This document shows positions 17,768 to 27,079 of a stretch of 64,000 nucleotides of DNA, one piece after another (positions within the stretch are counted from its first letter, which is position 1; every line of letters begins with the position of its first letter). This DNA comes from a virus: positions 1 through 64,000 of the IMG/VR virus record IMGVR_UViG_3300046694_000148; one strand, given 5' to 3'. Made by a program: the position numbers and the translations under genes. Under the pieces are notes generated by a model that did no database searches, was not told where the DNA came from, and saw only the letters and a program-made list of their open reading frames with translations.

Positions 17768-20194
17768 ATGGCAAATAGCGATTACAAAGACAACGGCATG
17801 GCGGCGCAGTTCACGCCTATCGCCACGCTGGCCCTCGGGGTCAGCTTCCTCGACCGCACGCTGAACCTCGGCGCTGCGAACTTCCCGCGCACCGACTCGC
17901 TGAAGGTCGGCATGGCCGTGCTGGTCAACGACGAGTGGATGGCGATCACCGCGATCCAGGGCAGCAGCGTCACCGTCAACCGTGGCTGCGCCGACTCGGT
18001 GCCAGCGGAACACCCGATTGGCTCGCTGTGCTGGTTCGTCGCGGTAAGCGTGGTCGGCACCGACGCAAAGGAGCACACGGCTGGCGAAATCAACTCGGTG
18101 AAGTATTCCCCGTACACGACCAGCGGCAGGCTCGATACGAGCACCAGTTCGGCAATCGACGTGGTTGAATACCGGAACCGCTACGCGCGGCCGTACCCGC
18201 CAGGTCATGTTCTCGTGAACGGCGCGCGCTGGTACTTGCCGCATGAACTGTCGGCGGACATCGGGGCGCTCGTGCTGACGTGGACGCACCGTGATCGGCT
18301 GATCGAGGCCGACCAGCTTATCGACCATGACGCGGGCAACATCGGGCCGGAAGACGGAACCAGCTACACGGCGCGCGTCTACGACCGCAACATGAACCTG
18401 CGGCGCGTGTACCCCGGCATCCTGGCGAACAGCCGCGACATCTACGGCGATGCGGTCCCGGCCGCCTGGTCGTACACCTGGCATCAGGCCGTCACGGACC
18501 TCGACGTGCTCACCAGCGAGATCGGTGCCTTCACGCCGGGCTTCATCACGCTCCACGCGACGCGCGACGAGTTCGATTCGTGGCAGGGTTACGTGATCCC
18601 GATCAGCGTCAACTCGCAGGGCTACTTCATGAAAGCCGCGCAGCTTGCGCAGATCGTCGGCCAGGGCCTCAGCGACGCCGACAACACGAACGGCTTCCCG
18701 CCGCTGAGTGGCGTGTTCGCGGGCCAGGTCGCGGCGCAGGCGGCGCAGAACCTCACCGATGCCGAGAACAATGCCAGCGGCCCCACGCATGGCGTCTACG
18801 TGGCGAGTCTGCACCAGGGCGTCGGCCAAGAGACGAACTTCTACACGGCGTTGAACCGCAATCTGTTCGAGGCCCCGTACGCGCTGCTGAAGAAGCGAAG
18901 CGCGAGCATCGACGCGAAGGTGGTCACTGTCGTCGCCAGGCCGTCCGACCGACTGACCGATGCGCACTCGATCTGGACCCGCTACGATTGGCCGCGTGGT
19001 CACGGTGCCGTGGTGCCGTTCGAGAAGCGCGTCGATCCGCCGTTCACGCCCTGGCTGACGCTGGGCGCGGATCTCGACTACCTGGCCGACACCATCGTGA
19101 TCGGCAAGACCTCGTTCCTCGACGGTATCCCGCTGTCCGATGTGCAGCCGGGCCAGGTCGCCCTGGTGGACGCGGAATTCATTCGAGTCGATGGGCGCGA
19201 CGCCACCACGATCACGATTGCGCGCGGCTGCTACGACACGGTGCCAGGCAAGCACTACGCCGGATCGCGCGTGTGGTTTATCGAGGCAGGTTCGAGCAAC
19301 GACCCGACCGCCTACCCGTACACCCTGGACACGTACGCGCAGCTAGGCTCGGCCGCCGAGGTGAAGATGGTCCCGGCCGTCTACGGCCCGCCGCTGAACC
19401 TGAACGACGTGCCGACCGACCGCGTGGACATGGCGCATCGCGTCGAGCGGCCGTACCCGCCAGGCGAAGTGCTGGTGAACGGCGCGCCCTGGTACAACGG
19501 CTGCGTGATCGAGAAGGATCAGGCCGTGCGCATCACCTGGGTCCATCGCAACCGCGACACGCAGGCAGCGCAGGCCCTCGATCATCACGCACCTGGCCGC
19601 ACGCCTGAAGACAATCAGAAGTACCGCCTGACGATCACGCTGAACCTCTACGACCAGGCGACGAAGCGGTCGTACACGGTCACGGTGCGCCAGGACATCG
19701 TGGAAGGTACGCAGTACGACTACACCTACTCGATGGCGACCACGGACGGCTACCGCGCCGGTTCGCTGCTGCGCGTGTGTGGCCGCGTCACGGTCGGCAT
19801 GACGCTGGAAGCGATTCGCGGCGACCTCGCGTCGTGGCAGTCGTACGTGATCCCGATGGCCCTGCCGTCGTATGCGTGCCCACCGAGTCAGCCACCAGGC
19901 GGCGGCCAGCTTCCACCGAACACTGGTGGCGGCAACGGCAGCACCGGCCCGACGCCAGGCGATCAGCCTGGGCCTGGAGATAACAGCGGTGATCCTGACC
20001 CCGGCGATAATGGCAGCGGCGGCAACGGCGACGGACCACCACCACCACCGGATACACCGCCAGATTGGCCGGACCCGATTGACCCGCCGCCCGAGCCTGA
20101 CCCCGACGATCCGAACCCTGCGCTGGGCGGACACTGGGACACAAACTGGGCGCGTCACTGGGACGCATACACGAAAGATAATCAGGGAACTTAA
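17768..20194 (+). CDS. Long tail fibre/structural protein, paralogue B
   Basis: This 808-residue protein is related to the upstream 601-residue one: same MANS start and the same duplicated unit (R-G-C-x-D-[ST]-V-P near 71 and 485; R-P-Y-P-P-G-x-V-L-V-N-G near 140 and 560). It differs by a longer middle and a C-terminal tail of about 90 residues rich in Pro, Gly and Asp, ending W-A-R-H-W-D. The tail looks like a flexible linker for attaching other fibre proteins. The ATG has no visible Shine-Dalgarno and follows the 9-bp array. Confidence 0.55.
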   Translation: MANSDYKDNGMAAQFTPIATLALGVSFLDRTLNLGAANFPRTDSLKVGMAVLVNDEWMAITAIQGSSVTVNRGCADSVPAEHPIGSLCWFVAVSVVGTDAKEHTAGEINSVKYSPYTTSGRLDTSTSSAIDVVEYRNRYARPYPPGHVLVNGARWYLPHELSADIGALVLTWTHRDRLIEADQLIDHDAGNIGPEDGTSYTARVYDRNMNLRRVYPGILANSRDIYGDAVPAAWSYTWHQAVTDLDVLTSEIGAFTPGFITLHATRDEFDSWQGYVIPISVNSQGYFMKAAQLAQIVGQGLSDADNTNGFPPLSGVFAGQVAAQAAQNLTDAENNASGPTHGVYVASLHQGVGQETNFYTALNRNLFEAPYALLKKRSASIDAKVVTVVARPSDRLTDAHSIWTRYDWPRGHGAVVPFEKRVDPPFTPWLTLGADLDYLADTIVIGKTSFLDGIPLSDVQPGQVALVDAEFIRVDGRDATTITIARGCYDTVPGKHYAGSRVWFIEAGSSNDPTAYPYTLDTYAQLGSAAEVKMVPAVYGPPLNLNDVPTDRVDMAHRVERPYPPGEVLVNGAPWYNGCVIEKDQAVRITWVHRNRDTQAAQALDHHAPGRTPEDNQKYRLTITLNLYDQATKRSYTVTVRQDIVEGTQYDYTYSMATTDGYRAGSLLRVCGRVTVGMTLEAIRGDLASWQSYVIPMALPSYACPPSQPPGGGQLPPNTGGGNGSTGPTPGDQPGPGDNSGDPDPGDNGSGGNGDGPPPPPDTPPDWPDPIDPPPEPDPDDPNPALGGHWDTNWARHWDAYTKDNQGT

Positions 20195-20196
20195 AC

Positions 20197-20919
20197 ATGC
20201 CACGACACGAATCATCACGACTGAAACTCTCATACGGCTGGCTGCGCGGCGAAGACTGGTGGGGAGATCCGGTATCCGACAACTTCCTCAAGATCGACAT
20301 GCTGCTGAACCCGTACGTGCTGTCGATGACGGAGATCGTTCCGCCTGTGAACGGCCTGGCGGTCGGCGACATGTACATCGTGCCGGAAGGCGCGGTGCTC
20401 GCCTGGTCGGGTCACACGAACGACCTGGCTGTCTACGATGGTGCGAAATGGGTCTTCTGTTCGCCGACGCGCGGCGTGCGCGCCAGGCTGGCAAACCCCT
20501 CGGCCTGGATCTGGTTTAACGGGACCGGATGGGTGGACGAATCTCAGGGCGAAGGCGCACCACCAGCACCGCAGGGAACGCGCTACGACGTGGCGCTGTC
20601 CATCGGCTACGAGGCCGAGCCGCAAGAAACGCTGCTGGTGTTCGCGCTGCCGGAAGCGATGACGTGGCCGACTGGCGCGCCAGGATCTACCGCGCGCAGT
20701 CTGGTCGCGCCGCTCGGCATTCTGCGGCTGACGGTGAAAAGGAACGGTGCTGACGTTGGTACAATCACCTTCTCGCCAGGCAGTGTCAAGGGCGTGTTCA
20801 GCGTAGTCGGCAACAAGCCTTTCGCTGCCGGTGATGTCCTCTCGATCCACATGCCCGACGATCCACCAGCAGGCTTCCAGAACTACTCGGCGACGCTGCG
20901 GCTGATACTTCAAAAATAA
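20197..20919 (+). CDS. DUF2793-like tail fibre accessory protein
   Basis: This 240-residue protein carries a DUF2793-like segment: G-D-x-Y-I-V-P near 70, then W-S-G-H-T-N-D-L-A-V-Y-D-G-A-K-W and I-W-F-N-G-T-G-W, tryptophan-bounded strands typical of phage fibre domains. The C-terminal half (about 125-240) is a beta-sandwich-like region. It starts two bases after the upstream stop, with weak ribosome site, suggesting coupling. It probably sits on the tail tip or fibre. Confidence 0.6.
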   Translation: MPRHESSRLKLSYGWLRGEDWWGDPVSDNFLKIDMLLNPYVLSMTEIVPPVNGLAVGDMYIVPEGAVLAWSGHTNDLAVYDGAKWVFCSPTRGVRARLANPSAWIWFNGTGWVDESQGEGAPPAPQGTRYDVALSIGYEAEPQETLLVFALPEAMTWPTGAPGSTARSLVAPLGILRLTVKRNGADVGTITFSPGSVKGVFSVVGNKPFAAGDVLSIHMPDDPPAGFQNYSATLRLILQK

Positions 20920-20929
20920 CGAGGGATGA

Positions 20930-21916
20930 ATGAACACCACTATTCACATTGACGGCTTCGAGGAATTCGCGGGCGAGCAAAACCCGGCGTCCGCGATGCA
21001 GCGCGCCGACTACGCCACGGTCGGCCAGTGGGCGCTTGTCCAGGGCCGTCAAGGTGGCGCGGCGCTGTCGGGAAATGCCTGCGTCGTCTCGCGCGGCCTG
21101 CCCTGGAATGGTCAGAAGTTCGCGGTCGGCTTCGCGCACATGTTCACGGCACGCGGCTCGGCCTGCTGGCTGAACATCGGCGACAAGCAGATCGTGCTGT
21201 GGACCAGTCCTGACAGCGGCGTGCCGTACCTGAACGACGTGCCGGGCGGCGCGCTGCCGACGATCAATCGCTGGTACTACTATGAACTGGAAGTGGATCG
21301 CACGGCAGGTACGGTGAGCCTCTTCATCAACAACCGCCCCGACGCCGTGCTTCAGATCGGGCAGGTGGTGGACCAGGCGATCACGGTCAACCTCGGCTAC
21401 ATGAACCCGGCGTCGTACCGGCCTGGCGTCGTGCCGGTGCCGAGCGACAGCGCGAGCAAGTCCTTCGATGACTTCTACATGCGCGACGGTGCGCGGCTCG
21501 AACCCATCGCGGTCACGACGCGCTTCCCGACCGCCGACAAGCACGTCGAGTTCTTCGCGGCCGACCCGACCAAGAACCACAACGCATCGCTGTCGCTGCA
21601 CCCGCCGAAGCCGCTGGATAACTACGTGGCTTCCGACGAGATCGGCGCAGAGGATCGCTTCACCTCGGGCATGCCGCTCACCAACGGCAACGATGTCATC
21701 GCCACCGGGATCGTCGTCCTGGCCCGCAAGTCTCCGCAGATGGCCGCGAAACTCGGCGTCTTCATCGGCGGCCAAGACGGTGCGCCGCTGCGCGAGGATA
21801 GCCGCGTTGTCGGCAGCGAGTGGCACACGCAGTTCATCTTCTTCAACCAGAACAATGACGATACGGCGGCCGGGATCGCGGCTGCTGACTTCGGCATCAC
21901 CGTCCAACCAAACTAA
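20930..21916 (+). CDS. DGF-type fibre protein 1 (lectin-like)
   Basis: This 328-residue protein is the first of four consecutive paralogues. Shared blocks are I-D-G-F-x-x-F at the N-terminus, N-R-W-Y-Y-Y-E-L-E-V-D then V-S-L-F-I-N-N-R (about 117-142), F-D-D-F-Y followed by F-P-T-A-D, and a C-terminal F-G-I-T-V. The middle strands resemble a concanavalin/laminin-G jelly roll. Probable role is receptor or glycan binding on the virion. This copy has no beta-propeller insert. Confidence 0.55.
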   Translation: MNTTIHIDGFEEFAGEQNPASAMQRADYATVGQWALVQGRQGGAALSGNACVVSRGLPWNGQKFAVGFAHMFTARGSACWLNIGDKQIVLWTSPDSGVPYLNDVPGGALPTINRWYYYELEVDRTAGTVSLFINNRPDAVLQIGQVVDQAITVNLGYMNPASYRPGVVPVPSDSASKSFDDFYMRDGARLEPIAVTTRFPTADKHVEFFAADPTKNHNASLSLHPPKPLDNYVASDEIGAEDRFTSGMPLTNGNDVIATGIVVLARKSPQMAAKLGVFIGGQDGAPLREDSRVVGSEWHTQFIFFNQNNDDTAAGIAAADFGITVQPN

Positions 21917-21928
21917 AAGGGATTCACC

Positions 21929-23812
21929 ATGCTCAAGCACATCGACGGCTTCGACCAATTCCAGGGTCAAGGCTCGCAATCACTTCTGTCCTCGCTCCAG
22001 TCGGCAGGCTACTCGGTCACGACCGGCATGGGCATTGCCGATGGCCGCAAGGCTGCGACCTACGCGCTCGAACTCCAGATGTCTCCCGGCGCTGCCGGTA
22101 CATCGTGGTCGGCGCGCGTCAACAACATCAAGTCCAATCTGAACGCGGTGGCCGCCAACTCGCAGGGCCGCTTCGTTGCGGTCGGCGACGGCGGCAATTC
22201 GACAACCTCGACGGACGGCATCAACTGGGCCGCGATGGTGCTGGGCGTGAACGTCTCCATGCGCGGCATCGAGTGCCACGGCGACACCTACATCGCGGTC
22301 GGCGACGGCGGCACGATCCTGCGTTCGACTGACGGCCAGAACTGGAGCAAGCGCAGCGCACCGAACGGCGCAGTGAACCTCGTTGACGTGGCCTACGGCG
22401 CTGGCCGCTGGCTGGCTGTCGGTTCGCTCGGCGGTGCCGGTGCGATCATCGAGTCCGATGACGACGGCGTGACCTGGGCGACCGTGACCGAGAACCCCGG
22501 TCAGTACCCGAACCTGTGCGTCGAGTACGGCGACGCCTGGCTGGTGGGCGGGCAATACGGCCAGGTGCTCACTTCGCCGAACGGCCTGGGCTTCACGAAC
22601 CGCGCGTTCGGCGTCGTCAACGATGTGCGCGACGTGGCCTTCTTCAACGGCACCTGGCTCGCTGTCTGCGGTCAGGATATTCGCCGCAGCGTCGATGCCG
22701 GTGTCACCTGGACCTACGCGGGCAGCGCGCTCGAAAACAACTACGGCCTGCGCTGCATCGACGTGTCCGATGGGCGCTGGGTTGTCGGTGGCGACCGTGG
22801 TGGCCTGTTCTACTCGGACGACACGACGAACTGGCACTGGTGCGACTTCGCCGAGATCGGCGGCCAACAGCCGGTCTACGACATCAACGTGTCCACCGGC
22901 ACGCGCGTCGGCTGGTGCCTGGTGGGCGCGCGCAACGGCAACCAGACCAACTCGACCGCGATGGTGTACGTCTCGATGGCCCCGCCGACGAAGGTGACTC
23001 GCACGCTGCACAGCACCTCGAACAAGGTGGTGATCGGCTTCGCGCATCGCGCCACCGCACGCGGCAAGATCCTCAGCATCGCGGGCCTGTTCGATCTCGA
23101 CTGGCCTGCCGGTATCCGCATCCTCGGCGTCAACGGTGCGAGCGTCCCGATCCGCAACACTTGGTACTACTACGAGATCACCATCGACAAGCAGGCCAAC
23201 AAGGTCACGCTGCACGTCAACGACACGTTCGATCTCGAAGCGCCGCTTCCTGCCGCTGCCGCCGCGATGGTCGATTACACGATGACGTGGATTGCCGAGA
23301 ACGGTGCCGTCGCGCGCCTGGACGACCTGTATTTGCTGGATGGCGACATCAACGGTGGCGCATCGGCTCTCACCTCGCGCCTGAAGCCGATCAGCGTTTC
23401 GCTGCGCCTGCCGACCGCCGACGTACTGGGCGAATGGGATACCTCGGACCCCGGCCTGCACTATCCACTGGTCGGCCTGCTGCCACCTTCGACCGACAGC
23501 TATGTGCGTTCCGCGACTTCGGGCGAACAGGATCTCTACTCGTCGAACACCCCGTTGCCTGCTGGCGCTGGCACTGCGGCGGCCCCGATCATCGCGCTTG
23601 GCGTGCTGGCCCTGGCGCAGAAGTCCGACCTCGATAACCGCCAGCTTGGCCTGGTCATCGGCGCACCAGGCAATCAGGCCGAGGTGGTCGATACCGTGCT
23701 TTCAACTTCGATGGAATACAGCCAGGCGTTGTTCGAGAAAACCCCTGACGGCCAGGCGTGGACGGCCGACAACGTACAATCCACCCCGTTCGGCATCGCC
23801 GTTCGTCCATAA
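21929..23812 (+). CDS. DGF-type fibre protein 2 with beta-propeller insert
   Basis: This 627-residue paralogue has the same N- and C-terminal blocks as its neighbours, but residues about 58-355 form an insert of repeated blades. Blade motifs include STDGINW, STDGQNW, SDDDGVTW and F-V-A-V-G-D-G-G, the YCF48/BNR-like 'A-V-G-x-G-G' plus 'S-x-D-G-x-x-W' pattern of photosystem-assembly and sialidase-type propellers. The lectin-like part resumes near 356 with N-T-W-Y-Y-Y-E-I-T-I-D. A GGGATTC leader precedes the ATG. Confidence 0.6.
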   Translation: MLKHIDGFDQFQGQGSQSLLSSLQSAGYSVTTGMGIADGRKAATYALELQMSPGAAGTSWSARVNNIKSNLNAVAANSQGRFVAVGDGGNSTTSTDGINWAAMVLGVNVSMRGIECHGDTYIAVGDGGTILRSTDGQNWSKRSAPNGAVNLVDVAYGAGRWLAVGSLGGAGAIIESDDDGVTWATVTENPGQYPNLCVEYGDAWLVGGQYGQVLTSPNGLGFTNRAFGVVNDVRDVAFFNGTWLAVCGQDIRRSVDAGVTWTYAGSALENNYGLRCIDVSDGRWVVGGDRGGLFYSDDTTNWHWCDFAEIGGQQPVYDINVSTGTRVGWCLVGARNGNQTNSTAMVYVSMAPPTKVTRTLHSTSNKVVIGFAHRATARGKILSIAGLFDLDWPAGIRILGVNGASVPIRNTWYYYEITIDKQANKVTLHVNDTFDLEAPLPAAAAAMVDYTMTWIAENGAVARLDDLYLLDGDINGGASALTSRLKPISVSLRLPTADVLGEWDTSDPGLHYPLVGLLPPSTDSYVRSATSGEQDLYSSNTPLPAGAGTAAAPIIALGVLALAQKSDLDNRQLGLVIGAPGNQAEVVDTVLSTSMEYSQALFEKTPDGQAWTADNVQSTPFGIAVRP

Positions 23813-23830
23813 CGAAAAAGGAATCCTGAA

Positions 23831-24841
23831 ATGCTTCTTATCACTGATGGCTTTGACCACTACGCGCCGAAGACCGCAGCAGCGGCGGACATCACGAGCT
23901 ACCTGCAAGCGGCAGGCTACGTCGTGAACAACGCGACCAATACGACATTCAACATCGCTGACGGCCAGGACGCCGGTTCGCTCGGCCTGAAGATGACGAT
24001 CAACGCGGGCGCTTCGACGCCGCCGTCGTTCAGCCGCAACGTGACTTCGGCCGCAACGCTGGTCGTCTTCGGCTTCTCGCTGCGCGGCACGCAGTCGCGC
24101 CTGCGCATGGCCCGTATCGCTGGCGTGATCGACCTCGACTGGGACGCCGCCACCGGCAAGATGAAGGTCGGTAGCACGCTGGGCCAGGACGTGATTATCC
24201 TGAACGCCTTCTGGTTCATCGAGATCGAGATCGACAAGACCGCGAACGAAGTGCGCGTGTGGGCGAACGATACGCTGCAACTGACTATCCCGCTGCCGGG
24301 CGGCGTGGGCACCACCTATACGATCACCTGGGGGATCTCGGCCGCGTCGGCAACTACCGGCGCAATCGACATCGACGACCTGTACGTGCTCGACAGCAGC
24401 GGCGGCCAGAACAACGCGCGCCTGGGTCCGGTGCAGATCATCACCCGCATGCCGACATCGGACGTTACCGCGCAGTGGACGCCGGTAGGCTCGACCGGCA
24501 CGCACTCGTCGATCCTGGCGCAAGCAGAGCCGGGCAAGGCTGGTGCCGCATACCTGCAAGCCAACGTGGACGGCAAGGCCGACAAGTTCACCTCGAACGT
24601 GGTGCTGCCGAACGCGAACCAGATCTTCGGCGTGTCGCTCGTCTCGATGGCGCGCAAGGGCGACCTCGACGACCGCAAACTCGGCCTCACCATCGGCACG
24701 GCAGGCGGCGACGTGGAAACGCAGATCGCCCTCGACACCTCGTTCGGATTCAAGCAGGTGATCTTCGAGCAAGCGCCGGGCGGCCAGGTGTGGAACCGCA
24801 ATCTTGTCGAGTCGTCGAACTTCGGCATCGTCGCGCGCTAA
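23831..24841 (+). CDS. DGF-type fibre protein 3 (lectin-like)
   Basis: This 336-residue paralogue carries T-D-G-F-D-H-Y at the N-terminus, F-W-F-I-E-I-E-I-D-K-T-A-N-E-V-R-V-W-A-N-D near 130-150, I-D-D-L-Y-V-L-D near 180, R-M-P-T-S-D-V then a C-terminal F-G-I-V. Block order equals protein 1 and the flanks of protein 2, but there is no propeller. An AAGGAAT ribosome site precedes the ATG. Function is inferred from the paralogue set. Confidence 0.55.
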   Translation: MLLITDGFDHYAPKTAAAADITSYLQAAGYVVNNATNTTFNIADGQDAGSLGLKMTINAGASTPPSFSRNVTSAATLVVFGFSLRGTQSRLRMARIAGVIDLDWDAATGKMKVGSTLGQDVIILNAFWFIEIEIDKTANEVRVWANDTLQLTIPLPGGVGTTYTITWGISAASATTGAIDIDDLYVLDSSGGQNNARLGPVQIITRMPTSDVTAQWTPVGSTGTHSSILAQAEPGKAGAAYLQANVDGKADKFTSNVVLPNANQIFGVSLVSMARKGDLDDRKLGLTIGTAGGDVETQIALDTSFGFKQVIFEQAPGGQVWNRNLVESSNFGIVAR

Positions 24842-24850
24842 GGAGAACGC

Positions 24851-27070
24851 ATGTCCCTCATTCACACCGAATCGTTCATGGGGATCGACCCTGTGGATAT
24901 TTCTGTCGTCGGTGATAACTACGTTGCGGCACCAGGCAACTACCGCGTCGCGTATGCAGCGCAGTTGCGACAGACGAGCTACGACGTGGTGATCTCCGAC
25001 CAGCTTGCGCAAGAGCGAACTGGCGGCTTCATGGTCCGTCCAGATCCCGTTGTCGCAAGCCGCAATGCTCTGGTGTTCGGTAGCGGCAGCGGCACGCCTA
25101 GCGTGTCCAACGCATACCAGATGCAGGCGGCAATTCGCAAGGTCATCGGATCGTACGACAAGCCGATCATCTTCGGCTTCAGTCTGTTCATCCCGCCCGA
25201 ATACGTGGCGGTGCCTGGCGACACGGCCACGATGTTGCGCATCTTGGCCGGACCTGTCGGCGATACATCATGGTCGACGGCTGGCGCGGCGAACACCATC
25301 GACGTGTTCAACATCATGCGCAGCCTGCAATGCCGCTGGTACACGGACGCGGCGCAAAGCTCGAAGACCCTTGTGGCGGGCAAGCAGAACTACCTCGAAG
25401 TAAGGATCGCCGATGGCGAGATTAAGGTATGGCTCGATGATGTGCTGGTGGTGCAGAAATCATGGTCGCTGAGTCCCGAGTACGTCGCATTCCAGTTCGT
25501 CCACAGCAACACGACTTCGATGTCTAGCTGGCTGGCTGGTGCGCCGGGACGCTGGGCGATCTCGAACTTCTACATCTTGACCGAAGATGCTGTAGCACCT
25601 AATGCGCGCCTCGGGCCGTCCACTCGCGTGATCGGTCAGCGGGCTACGCGCGACATCGCCGCGAACTTCCTGAAACCTGACGCCGCGCCGAGTAATGCGT
25701 CAATCGCCGCGCAGGGCATTGGTGGTGTGCGCACCGGCACGCTGCAAACTGCGCGCATCGGCGACTCGGACATCTACGCTGCGGATCAAACCACGCAGAA
25801 CGACACCATCACGTCGTCGAAGGTCATTCATGGGGTAGTCAGCAGGGTTTCGGCGCAGAACCTCGACGGCATCGCGCACACCATTCGACCGACCGTCTTT
25901 AGCCCGCAACTCGATGAGGGCAACATGGCGACGAAGCCGCGAAGCATCGCGTATATCGGCAACATCGGACCCGACCGTAGCGACGGCTGGGGCAACACGA
26001 TCACCGGCATTGCTGTTCGCCCTACCGACAAGAAAATCTTTGCGGTCGGATGCAGTTTCTCTATTCTCACCAACACGAACAACGGTCAGGGTCCGTGGAC
26101 ACAAACTGACGCTATCGCGTTCGATGACGCGAAGGTGAACTGGAAGATCGCGTTCGCTCCGAACGGCGCTGGAGTGATTGTGCGCAGCGATGGCAAGATC
26201 GGCTATCTTCCGCCAGGTGCAGATAAGCCTTCTGTTCTGGTTACGCCGCCAGGCCAGCCCGCAAGCAATGTACTGAAGTGCGTGCTGTACCACCCTGACG
26301 GATACTGGGTGATCTCGGGCGGCACCGGCACCGCTGGCGGCACCGACTACTTCGCCACTACCACCACGCCCGACATTGCGGCCTCGTGGACTTACTACAC
26401 TGGTGGCGGCCATGACATCGGCCTTGCGTACAACAAGACCACCAAGCGGATTCTGACGACGAACATCGTGGCCGGTACGCTGTATTACTCGGACGATATT
26501 CGCACTTCCGCTGGCTGGAAGCCGACGCCGACGCCTACCGCCGCTACCGTGTACCGTGCAGTGACGTGGAACGGGAGCTACTTCTTCGCGGTAGGTAACA
26601 GCGACATCGCATCGTCGAACATGATTTACTCAACCGATGCCTTGGCGTGGACTGCCGCTACCACAATCGGTCAGCAGGGAACCGGCATTTCACAGATGGT
26701 CTTCGCCGAATCTGATCCGACCACCGGCTTCATGATTATGGGTGGCGCAAATGGCGCAATCTACACGTCGCAAGGCAACCCTGCGCAGTGGCGGCCGTTC
26801 ACTAAGATCACCGGCTACAACGCGAAATTGAATGCGTACTATGTCCCGATGCTCCAGTGTGCAGGGCAGATGCCAAACGGTGACTGGTTGATCGTAGGTG
26901 ACGGCGGCATCGCGGTCTTGCTGTCGCCTGCTGGCGCGGATCGACCGATCCCGAATGGCTCGGGCTACGTGACAGTGGCGTGCGCTTCCACCATCAACCC
27001 GACGACCGGCGCACCCTGGACGCCGAGTCAAGCTGCGCTTGCCGACTTCGGCGCGCGAATCACCTCATAA
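24851..27070 (+). CDS. DGF-type fibre protein 4 with C-terminal beta-propeller
   Basis: This 739-residue protein is the most divergent paralogue. The lectin-like part occupies about 1-350 (L-E-V-R-I-A-D-G-E-I-K-V-W-L-D-D near 180; N-F-Y-I-L near 240). A propeller-like repeat region follows at about 358-697, with A-V-G and I-V-G-D-G-G-I-A motifs and S-x-D-x-x-x-W turns. Here the propeller lies near the C-terminus, whereas in protein 2 it is near the N-terminus, so insertion happened at different points. An AAGGAGAAC site precedes the ATG. Confidence 0.55.
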   Translation: MSLIHTESFMGIDPVDISVVGDNYVAAPGNYRVAYAAQLRQTSYDVVISDQLAQERTGGFMVRPDPVVASRNALVFGSGSGTPSVSNAYQMQAAIRKVIGSYDKPIIFGFSLFIPPEYVAVPGDTATMLRILAGPVGDTSWSTAGAANTIDVFNIMRSLQCRWYTDAAQSSKTLVAGKQNYLEVRIADGEIKVWLDDVLVVQKSWSLSPEYVAFQFVHSNTTSMSSWLAGAPGRWAISNFYILTEDAVAPNARLGPSTRVIGQRATRDIAANFLKPDAAPSNASIAAQGIGGVRTGTLQTARIGDSDIYAADQTTQNDTITSSKVIHGVVSRVSAQNLDGIAHTIRPTVFSPQLDEGNMATKPRSIAYIGNIGPDRSDGWGNTITGIAVRPTDKKIFAVGCSFSILTNTNNGQGPWTQTDAIAFDDAKVNWKIAFAPNGAGVIVRSDGKIGYLPPGADKPSVLVTPPGQPASNVLKCVLYHPDGYWVISGGTGTAGGTDYFATTTTPDIAASWTYYTGGGHDIGLAYNKTTKRILTTNIVAGTLYYSDDIRTSAGWKPTPTPTAATVYRAVTWNGSYFFAVGNSDIASSNMIYSTDALAWTAATTIGQQGTGISQMVFAESDPTTGFMIMGGANGAIYTSQGNPAQWRPFTKITGYNAKLNAYYVPMLQCAGQMPNGDWLIVGDGGIAVLLSPAGADRPIPNGSGYVTVACASTINPTTGAPWTPSQAALADFGARITS

Positions 27071-27079
27071 GGGGGAACG

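Noticed and set aside
17744-19255. 503-residue minus-strand open frame over the fibre gene
   Set aside because: Arg/Val/Asp-rich shadow; the plus strand shows repeated, conserved protein modules.
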